NCBI RefSeq assembly: GCF_001766415.1
Contig: NZ_MKXO01000001.1
Location: 310,001-374,000, forward strand
Length of the DNA: 64,000 bases
Reading direction: 5' to 3'
Source: Exiguobacterium aurantiacum
GTDB taxonomy: Bacteria; Bacillota; Bacilli; Exiguobacteriales; Exiguobacteriaceae
Below the pieces are notes generated by a model. It was given only the letters and a program-made list of their open reading frames with translations. It was not told the DNA's origin and ran no database searches. The position numbers were made by a program, and so were the translations under genes. Below are positions 16,583-25,518 of this stretch, piece after piece; the first letter of the stretch is position 1; each line of letters begins with the position of its first letter.

Positions 16583-17244
16583 GGCTTCACCTCGAGCGTG
16601 TAGCCGATGCCCCGGACGGTTCGGATCATGACCGTCTCATCAGGTAGGCGGCTACGGAGCCGTTTGATGTGGACGTCGATCGTCCGGTCGTCACCGTCAA
16701 ACTCTAACCCCCACACGTTCTCGATCAGCTCGTCGCGACTGAACACGCGTCCCGGAAAGGCCGCGAGCTGATACAACAGCTCAAATTCGCGTTTTGGCAG
16801 GTGAATCGTCTCTTGATTGAAGGTGAGGCGATATTCCCGGAGATTTAACGTGAGCGGCCCGGCCTTGATCAATGAGGCGGCGACTTTTTCATACCGTTTC
16901 GCCACGGCTTGAAGCCGGAATAATAGTTCTTCCGGAATGAACGGTTTTGTCATGTAGTCATCGGCGCCATGCTCGAACCCGCTCCGTTTGTCTTCCCATT
17001 CCCCGAGCGCCGTCAGCAAAATGACGGGGATGTCCACGAGCTCTTTCAAGCGATGACACAACTGTCGCCCGTCCATCCCGGGCAACATGATGTCGATGAC
17101 GGCGGCGTCGGCCGGGTTCGATATAAACAATTGCTCAGCCGCGTGTCCGTCCATGGCGACCGACACGTGATGCCCGGCCTGCCGCAGCGTCCCTTCAATG
17201 AGGCGTAAGATGGCCGGGTCGTCTTCTACGATCAATACGTGCAT
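16579..17244 (-). CDS. hssR: HssR-like response regulator (OmpR family)
   Basis: A 221-residue response regulator. The receiver domain has phospho-acceptor Asp51 (DIMLPGMDG) and Lys100 (YMTKPF). The C-terminal winged helix contains LPKREFELLYQLA, VWGLEFDGDDRTIDVHIKRL and VRGIGYTLE. It would activate hrtBA through the direct repeat at 15203-15222. The start is the ATG at 17244 behind GGAAGAGGG. It is the first gene of hssR-hssS-hrtB-hrtA; in Staphylococcus the two pairs are divergent, not in tandem. Confidence 0.87.
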   Translation of the reverse strand: MHVLIVEDDPAILRLIEGTLRQAGHHVSVAMDGHAAEQLFISNPADAAVIDIMLPGMDGRQLCHRLKELVDIPVILLTALGEWEDKRSGFEHGADDYMTKPFIPEELLFRLQAVAKRYEKVAASLIKAGPLTLNLREYRLTFNQETIHLPKREFELLYQLAAFPGRVFSRDELIENVWGLEFDGDDRTIDVHIKRLRSRLPDETVMIRTVRGIGYTLEVKP

Positions 17245-17280
17245 ATCCCTCTTCCTTTCCATATGGCGACCACGGTGAAA

Positions 17281-17316
17281 ACAGGTGACCTCGGGTAATC
17301 CGAAGCCACCTGTCCA
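17281..17316 (-). terminator. Hairpin downstream of the 17324-18214 gene
   Basis: ACAGGTG / CACCTGT stem with an internal CTCGG/CCGAAG pairing. The minus strand continues with four T residues. A moderate terminator between the hypothetical gene and hssR. Confidence 0.5.
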
Positions 17317-17323
17317 AATACGG

Positions 17324-18214
17324 TCACGTCGCTTTCGTCAATTCGGCGTGAAGTGATCGCAGCGCCCGTAAAAAGGCGTCTTTAAAGTATTTGTCTTCTT
17401 TGACTTCGAGCGTCTCGACGGCGGCCGCGTCACCGGCGCTTGCTTTGACGAGCAAGTTGACGACCGTATTCCAGCGTTTCACATGTTCAGGTCGAGGATG
17501 GTTCAACGCTTGGGTCAGTGTGAACCAATACGGCTGGTCGCGTCGTTGTAGCGTGGCGATCATTTGTTTGGCCGTCTTCGCTTCGTCTTCGGTCGGCAGG
17601 GTGGCCGTATCGAACCAGCCGAGCAGTCCCGCGCTCATCGCCTCGAACTGGACCAACATGTCGGCGTCAATCGGTTCGCGCCCGAACTCGGAAATATTGA
17701 CGAAAACGAGCCGGTCTTTGCGGTCGAGATGGGTGATCCAGCCTTTGACGGATTTAAGCTTGTCTTTTTCTTTCGACTGGGCTTTAATCGTGTACCCGTT
17801 CAATTTCCCGATATAGATGCGGAATTGCCCGCGATCGAGTTGTTTGTCGACTTTGAATTCGACATCTTGTCCGATCGTGAACGGTGAGTTTTGCTTGTTT
17901 AACGTCTCACCTTTCTTCAATTCCGGACGTCTGACGATGTAACGGAGCGCTTCCTGCTCGGTCCGGTCGTCGAGCGTCCATAGGTTATGAGGCGTAACAT
18001 TTTTAAAGCGATGGCGGCGTACGAAAATGTACTGGTCGAGCGCCTCGACGGCGTCCGCGGCAGGACGTTTTCCGGACAAGTAGTCGTCTGCGATGTCGCG
18101 AAGTGTCAGCGATTCGAGCCGGTCGATATGTCCGGCGTAAGGGACGCTCCCGACGACAAACAGGGCGGTCGCGATCAATTCGCTTTCACGAGGGGTCAAA
18201 GGGCGTTTGGCCAT
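17324..18214 (-). CDS. Hypothetical protein, unknown
   Basis: A 296-residue soluble protein rich in charged residues, with no signal peptide or membrane segment. The N-terminal half is helical (LTPRESELIATALFVVGSV). The middle part is beta-rich (VEFKVDKQLDRGQFRIYIGK, WITHLDRKDRLVFVNISEF) and the C-terminal 80 residues are helical. The start is the ATG at 18214 behind AGAGGAAG. I recognise no family or motif. It stands alone between convergent and divergent neighbours. Confidence 0.6.
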   Translation of the reverse strand: MAKRPLTPRESELIATALFVVGSVPYAGHIDRLESLTLRDIADDYLSGKRPAADAVEALDQYIFVRRHRFKNVTPHNLWTLDDRTEQEALRYIVRRPELKKGETLNKQNSPFTIGQDVEFKVDKQLDRGQFRIYIGKLNGYTIKAQSKEKDKLKSVKGWITHLDRKDRLVFVNISEFGREPIDADMLVQFEAMSAGLLGWFDTATLPTEDEAKTAKQMIATLQRRDQPYWFTLTQALNHPRPEHVKRWNTVVNLLVKASAGDAAAVETLEVKEDKYFKDAFLRALRSLHAELTKAT

Positions 18215-18383
18215 AGTGCACTTCCTCTCTTGATTCATATCCTTAGTATAACAAAAACAGATTTCATCATGTTGTGCGAATCGAGCCGTTGGAAAATTTG
18301 TACAGGTATACAGGATTTCGGCATTTTATTCCGAATAGTTGTTAACATAGACGGATCAGTGGAGATTGAGATGAGGTGAAGAG

Positions 18384-18791
18384 ATGAAGCTGTCGATTGA
18401 GTCTGGGGATTATGTCGTATTGATCGAGATCAATAAAGAAGTGTTGAAATGTACGTCGCTTGAACAAGCCGATTATGTGGACCGGGATCGCTATGAATTG
18501 GTCGGACGGATGAGTGAACGGCTCCCGGCTGAAGTAATCGTCCCTTCGATCATCGACTATATCCGCTTTGGAAGTGGCTATATCGGTGACAATATCGTCT
18601 GGAATAAAGAGACGGAGTCATTCTTCTGTCAACAGTTTGAAACGATTGACGGTTCGCCGCTCGGTGAAGATTTAGATGGTTTTACACCGGACCCTTACCG
18701 GACGGAGTTGGCCCGGTATTATACGTACTTGACGATCGGTAAAATTATCGATTTTGAGATGGAACATCCTGATGAGCCGGACTACTGGTAA
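18384..18791 (+). CDS. Hypothetical protein, unknown
   Basis: A 135-residue acidic soluble protein with many Asp, Glu and Tyr residues (SGYIGDNIVWNKETESFFCQ; ends EHPDEPDYW). GATGAGGTGAAG precedes the ATG. It is followed after about 100 bases by the subtilase gene. No family recognised. Confidence 0.55.
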   Translation: MKLSIESGDYVVLIEINKEVLKCTSLEQADYVDRDRYELVGRMSERLPAEVIVPSIIDYIRFGSGYIGDNIVWNKETESFFCQQFETIDGSPLGEDLDGFTPDPYRTELARYYTYLTIGKIIDFEMEHPDEPDYW

Positions 18792-18897
18792 ACCGTCAGA
18801 AAAATGTCACAACCTTTTTTTAAGAAAAAAGGGAAATCCGTCGTGAAATTTGAGATAATGGGTAAATCTTAGGAAGTTTGGAATGGAGCGTAAGGCG

Positions 18898-20352
18898 ATG
18901 AAAAAAATTCTTCTACTGACGGCTTTGACGTTACTCGTGCCTTCGACTGCCGGGGCGTCTAAGCCGGTGTTGTTAGAGAAGCATGGGTACGTTGTGACAG
19001 AGCCGCGGGTCGGGAACCAATATTACATCAAGCAGACCGGTACCGATTTAGCGTGGAACACGACCCGTGGGGCGTCAGACATTGTCGTCGCCTTGATCGA
19101 TTCATCTGCAGACCGGAGCCATAAAGAGCTCTATAACGTACCACGAGTCGTCAATTCGATTAAAGGGCCATACAGTGTCGACTATCACGGCACGCACACG
19201 GCCGGAATCATGTCGGGACTGCACAATAAATTTGGGATGGCCGGTCTCGCACCGAACGTCCGCTATCATTTCTATAACGTCTTCTACGGGAAGAACTCAG
19301 AGTTCACGGATTCGTGGACGGTCGCCAAAGCCGTCGACACGGCCGTTGCCAAAGGTGCGAACATCATCAATTTGTCACTCGGGGGACAGGATTACGATAA
19401 AGTGCTCGCCGACTCGATCCGCCGGGCCCGGGCGAAAGGTGTCGTCATCGTCGCCTCGTCTGGAAATGACGGCGCGAAGACATCTTTCCCCGCCAATATG
19501 AAAGAAGTCATCGCCGTCGGAGCGGTCGATGCGAATCGCCGTGTCGCCTCGTTCAGCAACATGGATAGCCAAGTGAAAATCGTCGCACCGGGCGTGAACA
19601 TTTTATCGCTCGGCGTCAAGAACAGTTTTATCTACATGGATGGGACATCGATGGCGGCGCCGATGGTCTCGTCTGGGCTTGCGCTCGTCAAGTCGGTCAA
19701 TCCGTATTTGACACCGGCTGAGATCGAGGGACTGCTTCAAAAAATGCCTCGCGTCAGCGGGAAGACGTACACCGAACTGAACACGAAGCGGTTGCTTGAC
19801 GCGACGCCGCGTCCGGTCACGATCACGTCACCAGCGACGCTACGGAACCGTTATGTGACGGAGGCGAAGCTGGCTCTTTCGAACAAACCGAACTTGAAGA
19901 CGTCTTATTACCTCTATCAGGGAACGCGCAAAGTGAAGACGTTGACCGCAAACAATCCGGCTTTTACCATGTTCGCCGGTGGGGACTGGCTCCCGAGCGG
20001 GCAGTACCGTCTAACCGCGGTCGTGACGGACGGGAAATTTAAACGTTCAGCCAGTCGTTCGTTCACGTACGTGAACCCGGTCAAACCGTCCGTGGCGATC
20101 AAAGTGGCCGATGCGCAGACGTTCGAACTGACGACGACGCGCAAAGGGACCGTCACCGTGCTCGATAAAGACAATCAAGTCGTCTATGAGGCACTGCATA
20201 TACCGGGAACGTTTCCGGTCCGTAAAAGTACCGCCGAAGGCCTTACCGTCCTCTTGAAACCGACCGACATCTCCGAAAAAGTCGTCTCGACGAAGTATGC
20301 CCCGGCATTACCTGTCGTCGAAGAAACGACGGACACGACTGAAGCGATATAA
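18898..20352 (+). CDS. Secreted subtilisin-family serine protease
   Basis: A 484-residue S8 peptidase. The signal peptide is MKKILLLTALTLLVPSTAGA. The catalytic triad is Asp68 (VALIDSS), His97 (DYHGTHTAGI) and Ser251 (DGTSMAAPM), with Asn190 in SSGND for the oxyanion hole. The mature region starts almost at once, with no room for a normal I9 propeptide. The last roughly 190 residues after the catalytic domain look beta-rich, possibly Ig-like. The ATG at 18898 is preferred because it gives a clean signal peptide; an in-frame ATG exists at 18883. Confidence 0.9.
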   Translation: MKKILLLTALTLLVPSTAGASKPVLLEKHGYVVTEPRVGNQYYIKQTGTDLAWNTTRGASDIVVALIDSSADRSHKELYNVPRVVNSIKGPYSVDYHGTHTAGIMSGLHNKFGMAGLAPNVRYHFYNVFYGKNSEFTDSWTVAKAVDTAVAKGANIINLSLGGQDYDKVLADSIRRARAKGVVIVASSGNDGAKTSFPANMKEVIAVGAVDANRRVASFSNMDSQVKIVAPGVNILSLGVKNSFIYMDGTSMAAPMVSSGLALVKSVNPYLTPAEIEGLLQKMPRVSGKTYTELNTKRLLDATPRPVTITSPATLRNRYVTEAKLALSNKPNLKTSYYLYQGTRKVKTLTANNPAFTMFAGGDWLPSGQYRLTAVVTDGKFKRSASRSFTYVNPVKPSVAIKVADAQTFELTTTRKGTVTVLDKDNQVVYEALHIPGTFPVRKSTAEGLTVLLKPTDISEKVVSTKYAPALPVVEETTDTTEAI

Positions 20353-20357
20353 AAAAA

Positions 20358-20401
20358 CGCCCGCATCTCCGACAGACGAGTCGAGAGATGCGGGCGTTTT
20401 T
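20358..20401. terminator. Bidirectional terminator after the subtilase gene
   Basis: A 12-bp stem, CGCCCGCATCTC / GAGATGCGGGCG, with T-runs on both strands. It is shared with the convergent gene ending at 20408. Confidence 0.88.
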
Positions 20402-20407
20402 AATTCG

Positions 20408-20812
20408 TTAATCGATTGTGATAGCTTCACCGCTCCAGCGGATATTCGCTTCTAAGACGTTGCCGTTGTCGTCGATGTGTTCAAAACTTAGCTTCCCGTC
20501 GATGATGATTTCACATAGACCGACGCGAACGGCGTCGCTCCAAACGCGTCGCGTCTGTTTCGACGCGTCGAATAAAGGAATCGATTCAGGAAAACGTTCC
20601 TGTAAATGGGCCAAGTTATGGTGATCGAAGTGATAAGCGCGTTTAGACAATTCATTCGGTCCTTTAATGTCAAACGGCTCAAATCCTCGGACGAGTCGAT
20701 TTTTACGGTAGAAGGCGAATACGCCGTTGTTCGGGTGGAGCGCTTTAATGTCATCGATCTCGATCACATAGGTCAGTCGTTGGATCCAACCTTTCTTTGC
20801 ATCTTGACGCAT
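20408..20812 (-). CDS. Hypothetical protein, unknown
   Basis: A 134-residue soluble protein with alternating strands and short helices (LTYVIEIDDIKAL, IRWSGEAITID at the end). The start is the ATG at 20812, with AAGGAGGG 6 bases upstream; the frame-extending TTG at 20815 is too close. It diverges from rnpB. No family recognised. Confidence 0.55.
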   Translation of the reverse strand: MRQDAKKGWIQRLTYVIEIDDIKALHPNNGVFAFYRKNRLVRGFEPFDIKGPNELSKRAYHFDHHNLAHLQERFPESIPLFDASKQTRRVWSDAVRVGLCEIIIDGKLSFEHIDDNGNVLEANIRWSGEAITID

Positions 20813-20888
20813 CAAAATCCCTCCTTGTTCAATGGAACACGCCTTATTTTAGCGCTGACGCCAATGAAAATCAAGTTCGGTTTCTTAG

Positions 20889-20917
20889 TTGTCATATTTG
20901 GCAATATCCGCTACAAT
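20889..20917 (+). promoter_or_regulatory. Promoter of rnpB
   Basis: TTGTCA (20889-20894), a 17-base spacer and TACAAT (20912-20917), 7 bases before the predicted RNA 5' end. Confidence 0.75.
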
Positions 20918-20924
20918 GATTAAG

Positions 20925-21311
20925 TGACTATGAAGTCTGGACAATCGCGGGACGCAAGTCTTGAGGAAAGTCCATGCTCGCACAGCCTGTGATGGCTGTA
21001 GTGATCGTGCTACACGAAAAGATAAGTGTAGGCAACGCAAGTTGACGGCAGAAGAAGCACCTAAGTCTTCGGATACGGTGCAAGCTTCTTGAAAGTGCCA
21101 CAGTGACGGAGTCTGTTCGGAAACGTTCAGAGTGGAACGAGGTAAACCCCACGAGCGAGAAACCCAAACTATGGTAGGGGAACTTCCTGACTGGAATCGA
21201 ACGGGACGGAAGGCGCCAAGCGGCGCAGATAGATGATTGTCACTCCATCGTGCCAGGGAAACCGCTACGAGCACCGGAGTACAGAACATGGCTTACAGGG
21301 CAGCATAGTCT
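20925..21311 (+). ncRNA. rnpB: RNase P RNA, Bacillus-type (class B)
   Basis: The catalytic RNA of RNase P, which removes tRNA 5' leaders. Conserved blocks are GAGGAAAGTCCATGCTCGCA, GAAAGTGCCACAGTGACG, GGTAAACCCC, GAGCGAGAAACCCAAA, ATAGATGATTG and ACATGGCTTACAG. P1 closes between GACTATG (20926-20932) and CATAGTC (21304-21310), which fixes both ends. The order of blocks matches B. subtilis RNase P RNA. It lies upstream of a ypsC homologue, as in Bacillus. Confidence 0.96.
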
Positions 21312-21325
21312 CAACTTACATTGAC

Positions 21326-21360
21326 AAGGAGTTCAAGCAATCTTACTTGAGCTCCTTTTT
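21326..21360 (+). terminator. Terminator of rnpB
   Basis: AAGGAGTTCAAG / CTTGAGCTCCTT stem (one G-T pair) followed by T residues. Confidence 0.88.
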
Positions 21361-21410
21361 ACTTGACCATTTTACGCTTAACAATTACGAATTAGGAAAG
21401 TAGGGATCAT

Positions 21411-22577
21411 ATGGCAAAACGAAAACTGATCGCAACTGCAGCGATGGGCATCGAGGCGCTCGTCGCTAAAGAAGTACGTGACCTCGGTTACACGTGTGAA
21501 ATCGAGAATGGACGCGTCTACATCGACGCCGAGATGGAGGATATTCCCCGTTTGAACATTTGGCTCAGAACGGCCGACCGCGTCAAACTCGTCGTCGCCG
21601 AGTTCAAGGCGACGACGTTCACGGAACTATTCGACGGTGTCGTCGACTTGCCTTGGACGGAGCTGATGCCGTGGGACGCCCGTTTCACCGTCGACGGACG
21701 TTCGGTCAAGTCGCAACTGTTCTCGATCCGCGACTGCCAAAAAATCACCGAGAAAGCGATCGTCGATGCGATGCAACGCGGCTACAACAAACCGGATGAA
21801 TGGCTTCCGAAGACGGGTGCGATCTATCCAATTGAAGTCGCGCTCTTGAAAGACGTGGCGACGATCACGATCGACACGTCGGGTGACGCGCTCCATCGTC
21901 GCGGCTACCGCGAGCTCCATTCGCAGGCACCGCTCAAAGAGACGATGGCCGCAGCGATGATCAAACTGACGAACTGGAAGCCGGACATGCCGTTCTATGA
22001 TGTGTTCACAGGCTCTGGTACGCTCGCGATCGAGGCCGCACTCATCGGTCGCAATATCGCACCGGGATTAAACCGTGAATTCTGTTCGCAAGATTGGCCA
22101 TGTGTACCGAAGAAAGCTTGGTACGAGGCAATCAATGAAGCGAACGAAAAAGCCGAGTGGGACAAGCCGCTCAAGATTTACGGCATCGACCTCGACCCGC
22201 GCATGGTCAAACTCGCCAAAGACAACGCCGACCTCGCCGACGTCCGTGACGCGATCACGTTCGTCCACACCGATGCGGCGGCGCTCAAGCCGACCGAGGA
22301 TTACGGGATCATCATCGGCAACCCGCCTTACGGTGAGCGGTTGCAGACGGAAGACGAGATCATCGAGCTGTACGAGCGGATCGGGCAGCAATATGCCAAA
22401 TATCCGGGTTATAGCGTCTATATGTTGACGAGTTACGAAGACTTCGAGAAAGCCTACGGCCGCCCGGCGACAAAACGCCGCAAGCTGTATAACGGCAACA
22501 TCGAGACGCAGTACTACCAGTTCTTCGGCAAGCGTCCGCCGAGACGTGCTGTCGAGCCGACTTCAGAAGGTAAGTAA
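21411..22577 (+). CDS. ypsC: YpsC, THUMP-domain rRNA methyltransferase (RlmL-type)
   Basis: A 388-residue SAM-dependent N2-guanine RNA methyltransferase. It has an N-terminal ferredoxin-like and THUMP region (about 1-155) with GIEALVAKEVRDLG, then a Rossmann domain with FYDVFTGSGTLAIEAAL for SAM binding, and the catalytic IIIGNPPYGERL near residue 303. Related proteins modify 23S rRNA (RlmL, m2G2445). AGGAAAGTAGGG precedes the ATG. The rnpB-ypsC order is conserved with Bacillus. Confidence 0.9.
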   Translation: MAKRKLIATAAMGIEALVAKEVRDLGYTCEIENGRVYIDAEMEDIPRLNIWLRTADRVKLVVAEFKATTFTELFDGVVDLPWTELMPWDARFTVDGRSVKSQLFSIRDCQKITEKAIVDAMQRGYNKPDEWLPKTGAIYPIEVALLKDVATITIDTSGDALHRRGYRELHSQAPLKETMAAAMIKLTNWKPDMPFYDVFTGSGTLAIEAALIGRNIAPGLNREFCSQDWPCVPKKAWYEAINEANEKAEWDKPLKIYGIDLDPRMVKLAKDNADLADVRDAITFVHTDAAALKPTEDYGIIIGNPPYGERLQTEDEIIELYERIGQQYAKYPGYSVYMLTSYEDFEKAYGRPATKRRKLYNGNIETQYYQFFGKRPPRRAVEPTSEGK

Positions 22578-22623
22578 GTCGTCAGTGCACGTAGATACAA
22601 AAAAAGCTTTTAGAGCGACTTCA

Positions 22624-22652
22624 GACCGTAGACACATGTCTATGGTCTTTTT
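22624..22652 (+). terminator. Terminator after ypsC
   Basis: GACCGTAGACA / TGTCTATGGTC stem (one G-T pair), followed by five T residues. Confidence 0.82.
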
Positions 22653-22676
22653 CTGTTCAGACGACAAAAACGCTTC

Positions 22677-22898
22677 TTATTCTTTAGAAAACGTTAAATA
22701 GGCGCCTAGCAATGTCAGTCCGAGAAGTAAAAACAAAAACCAAGGCGACATGTTTCCACCCCATGCAAGCGATCCTTCTTGTGTTGCTACGTAAGATCCA
22801 GCCTGTAAGACAGAATCAGCTAATTCATTCAATTGAAAGATTAACATGCCAAACAAAATTGTTTGCGTAATGATCAGCAAACCCACCAAGCGTTTCAT
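22677..22898 (-). CDS. Small two-helix membrane protein, unknown
   Basis: A 73-residue protein with hydrophobic segments at about residues 3-20 and 50-66, joined by a polar loop (VATQEGSLAWGG). TTAGGAGG precedes the ATG at 22898; the longer frame to 22940 has no ribosome binding site. No family recognised. Confidence 0.55.
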   Translation of the reverse strand: MKRLVGLLIITQTILFGMLIFQLNELADSVLQAGSYVATQEGSLAWGGNMSPWFLFLLLGLTLLGAYLTFSKE

Positions 22899-23045
22899 AT
22901 TTGAACCTCCTAAACTATATGTATGCCGTACTGACAGCAATAACTCCTAATAAGGCGGGGTTAAAAATTTGAAAATTTGTGTTCCATCCCGATTCACCAT
23001 CATTCAAGAGAAACGTGAAACATTTGACTGCATATCTTATTCAAC

Positions 23046-23081
23046 AAAAAGAAACGCTCTTCCTTTAACTAGAAAGAGCGT
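23046..23081 (-). terminator. Terminator of the nuclease lipoprotein gene
   Basis: On the minus strand, ACGCTCTT / AAGAGCGT stem followed by TTCTTTTTG. Confidence 0.75.
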
Positions 23082-23140
23082 CGTCACGTATACTGTGAAA
23101 TCGGCGTTAAAAAAGTTGACTCACGCGGGGAGGTTACGTG

Positions 23141-24103
23141 TTATTCGCCGACCATTCCATCCCCGTCATTATCCCGCATATGCGGGTAGAGCCAGTGGTC
23201 GCTCGTGATCGGCATGCTGAAGCCGGCGTCTTTCGCTTCCTGGATCGTCACTTGCCCGTTCCCGTTCGTATCGACGCTTGATACGTCGCCAACCGGCTCT
23301 GCAGCGGGAGCGGGAGCAGCCTCCGGTTCTGGTTCGCTCTCGGTCAGACCGAGGCCGGCATTGACCTCGTCCGGGTTCACATTGTCAAACTTGTCGACGA
23401 TGACATTGCCTTTCAACGTGTATGTGTATTGATAGCTCGACGGGATTTGCGTCTCGGTATCCGGATACGTGATGATGGCCTCGAAATCGGTCGCCCCGCC
23501 CGCACTACGGATCACACTTTCCATATAAGCCTGGTCCCCGTGCCGATTGAGCGTGCTGTCTTGCGGGGTGATATTAAAGGCGTTAGAGACGCCCCCAAGT
23601 GAATCGGCGATGACATGTCCTTCATCTAAAGATTGATGTTCAACGCCGGGGACTTTCGCCTCGTCCCAGTAGTAGCGTCCTGACGAGGTGACGTCCTCGC
23701 TCTCATCATCTTGTAGGATGATCTCGTCAGCTGTCACTTTCACGAGTTGCCCATGATCGTTCGTGAACGCCCAATACTCACGGTCTCCGAAACCGACGTC
23801 GACGACAACATTCGCCTCGCGATGTCCGGATAAATCACCACCATCGACTTCGACACGTTCATAACCAGAGAAGCGATCGCTAGTCGATTGTTGTTCCTCC
23901 GCTTCCGTCTCGACAGCGGGTTCTTCTTGTGAATCGATCACTTCGACAGATTCCTCTGTTGACTCGGGCACATCGGACGATTCTTCTTGCGAATCGGTCA
24001 CTTCAGTCGTATCATCGATAGGGGAAGACACTTCTTCGGTGCTACATCCGGCCAGTAGAAACATCGCCAGCGGTAAGGCTAAATAAGTAAATCGTGCTTT
24101 CAT
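23141..24103 (-). CDS. Lipoprotein with DNA/RNA non-specific endonuclease domain and C-terminal calcium-binding motifs
   Basis: A 320-residue surface lipoprotein. The lipobox is LLAG-C20. An acidic linker (21-75) repeats EV(T/I)DSQEE. The nuclease domain (about 95-240) has DEGHVIADSLGG (His163 as likely general base) and NITPQDSTLNRHGDQAYMES, characteristic of NUC1/DNA-entry nucleases. A perfect EF-hand loop, DTNGNGQVTIQE, lies at 278-289. The terminal DNDGDGMVGE resembles an excalibur motif whose usual Cys is replaced by Gly. It probably degrades extracellular DNA or RNA, with a calcium-linked tail. Confidence 0.85.
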   Translation of the reverse strand: MKARFTYLALPLAMFLLAGCSTEEVSSPIDDTTEVTDSQEESSDVPESTEESVEVIDSQEEPAVETEAEEQQSTSDRFSGYERVEVDGGDLSGHREANVVVDVGFGDREYWAFTNDHGQLVKVTADEIILQDDESEDVTSSGRYYWDEAKVPGVEHQSLDEGHVIADSLGGVSNAFNITPQDSTLNRHGDQAYMESVIRSAGGATDFEAIITYPDTETQIPSSYQYTYTLKGNVIVDKFDNVNPDEVNAGLGLTESEPEPEAAPAPAAEPVGDVSSVDTNGNGQVTIQEAKDAGFSMPITSDHWLYPHMRDNDGDGMVGE

Positions 24104-24241
24104 TTAAAAACTCCTTCACTCATTTGGTACATACTTGTTCATTCTAGGAATCTTTGAATGATTATACAAGGCTTATGATTGGAAATTGTAGGATTTCTGA
24201 ATATATATAACTTGAACGATTTGACTTGATCTGCTTGAAGC

Positions 24242-24267
24242 GTTTCAATCGTTCAGATACAGGTTAT
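24242..24267 (+). promoter_or_regulatory. Possible SigB-type promoter
   Basis: GTTTCA (24242-24247), a 14-base spacer and GGTTAT (24262-24267), close to the SigB consensus GTTTAA / GGGTAT, about 34 bases before the start at 24301. Confidence 0.35.
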
Positions 24268-24300
24268 ACATACGTATACATAGTGGAGAGGAGACGTCTC

Positions 24301-24483
24301 ATGCAACTATACACGATTGAATATGCGTTTCAAGACAAGGAGCAGACGACACGAACGTGTGAAGTCGAGCTTGATCGAACGCCGGACTTGAACGATAACG
24401 AGCAACTCGCTGATCTTTATCAAATCGTATCGGATGCGATTCGTAAGCCGATCACGAGTTTTGAAATTTTAGCGGTTCATTAA
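24301..24483 (+). CDS. Small hypothetical protein
   Basis: A 60-residue soluble protein beginning MQLYTIEYAF and ending SFEILAVH, with an alternating strand/helix pattern. GAGAGGAG precedes the ATG at 24301; an in-frame extension to 24226 lacks a ribosome binding site. A SigB-like promoter lies upstream. It precedes the oxidoreductase gene by about 70 bases. No family recognised. Confidence 0.5.
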   Translation: MQLYTIEYAFQDKEQTTRTCEVELDRTPDLNDNEQLADLYQIVSDAIRKPITSFEILAVH

Positions 24484-24552
24484 ATGAACCATCGACCCCG
24501 GGCCGACGCTTTGGGGTTTTGTTCAGTCAATCGAAAGAGGAGTGATGTTGAA

Positions 24553-25458
24553 ATGAAATTAGTCGTTGTTGGTTTAGGTGATGTTGCCAAGAAAGCGTAC
24601 TTACCGGTCTATGCCGGGCTAGATGGGGTAGATGTTTATCTTGTCTCGCGGGATCAGGGGAAAGCGGAACAACTCGTCCGTCAATATCGATTCAGCGGTC
24701 ACTTCAGAACGCTTGAGGACGTCCCGCTCGGTGAGATGGATGCGGTGTTGATCCATTCGACGACGTCAGCGCATGCCGGACAAGCCGAGTACGCCCTTCG
24801 GCAAGGCGTCCACGTCTTCATTGATAAACCGGTCACGTTCACGCTCGAGGAGACCGAACGTCTCGTCCGACTCGCAGACGAGCACGAGGTCGAACTCGTC
24901 ACCGGCTTCAACCGTCGTTTTGCGACGGCGACGGCGGCGCTCAAAGAAGTCGAGAACCCGAACCTCGTCTTGATCCAAAAGAATCGTACATATCAGCCGG
25001 CGACGCTGCGTGAGTTCATCATCGAGGACTTCGTCCACGTCGTCGACACGCTCCGTTACTTGACCGGTCTCAATCCGGTCGAGGACTTGTCTGTTCGGAC
25101 GCGTTATGAAGGGGATACGCTCAAGCAGCTCCAGATCAATTTCACGGCCGGCGGCGTCGAGGCGGTCGGCATCATGAACCGGGACAACGGCTGCACCGAA
25201 GAAGTGATGGAAGTGATGTCACCGGGTCTAAAACGCGTCTCTCGAGACGTCGAGCGCGTCTACGACTTTACGCCCGACGGCATGCTCGAGCGCGCCTTGA
25301 GCCCGTGGGAGTCGAATTTGACACGGCGCGGCTTTACGACGATGATCGACGCGTTTCTCAAACTGTTGAACGGGGAGCCGAACGGTTGTGTTCGCGCCGA
25401 GGACAGCTTGACGACCCATGCCCTTTGTGAACAAATACTAGACGCGGCAACGCGGTGA
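24553..25458 (+). CDS. Gfo/Idh/MocA family oxidoreductase
   Basis: A 301-residue NAD(P)-dependent oxidoreductase. The N-terminal Rossmann fold is MKLVVVGLGDVAKKAYLPVY. VHVFIDKPVTFTLEE carries the family EKP-type motif (here DKP), and LVTGFNRRF follows. FVHVVDTLRYLTG lies in the catalytic C-terminal alpha/beta domain. Substrates in this family are mostly sugars or cyclitols; the one here is not clear. The start is the ATG at 24553, with GAGGAG about 10 bases upstream. Confidence 0.88.
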   Translation: MKLVVVGLGDVAKKAYLPVYAGLDGVDVYLVSRDQGKAEQLVRQYRFSGHFRTLEDVPLGEMDAVLIHSTTSAHAGQAEYALRQGVHVFIDKPVTFTLEETERLVRLADEHEVELVTGFNRRFATATAALKEVENPNLVLIQKNRTYQPATLREFIIEDFVHVVDTLRYLTGLNPVEDLSVRTRYEGDTLKQLQINFTAGGVEAVGIMNRDNGCTEEVMEVMSPGLKRVSRDVERVYDFTPDGMLERALSPWESNLTRRGFTTMIDAFLKLLNGEPNGCVRAEDSLTTHALCEQILDAATR

Positions 25459-25518
25459 CGGAATCGTTTTTGGCGGGGCTAGACCGGGTAAGAACTCCAT
25501 AAAAGGAGGGGATGCGCA

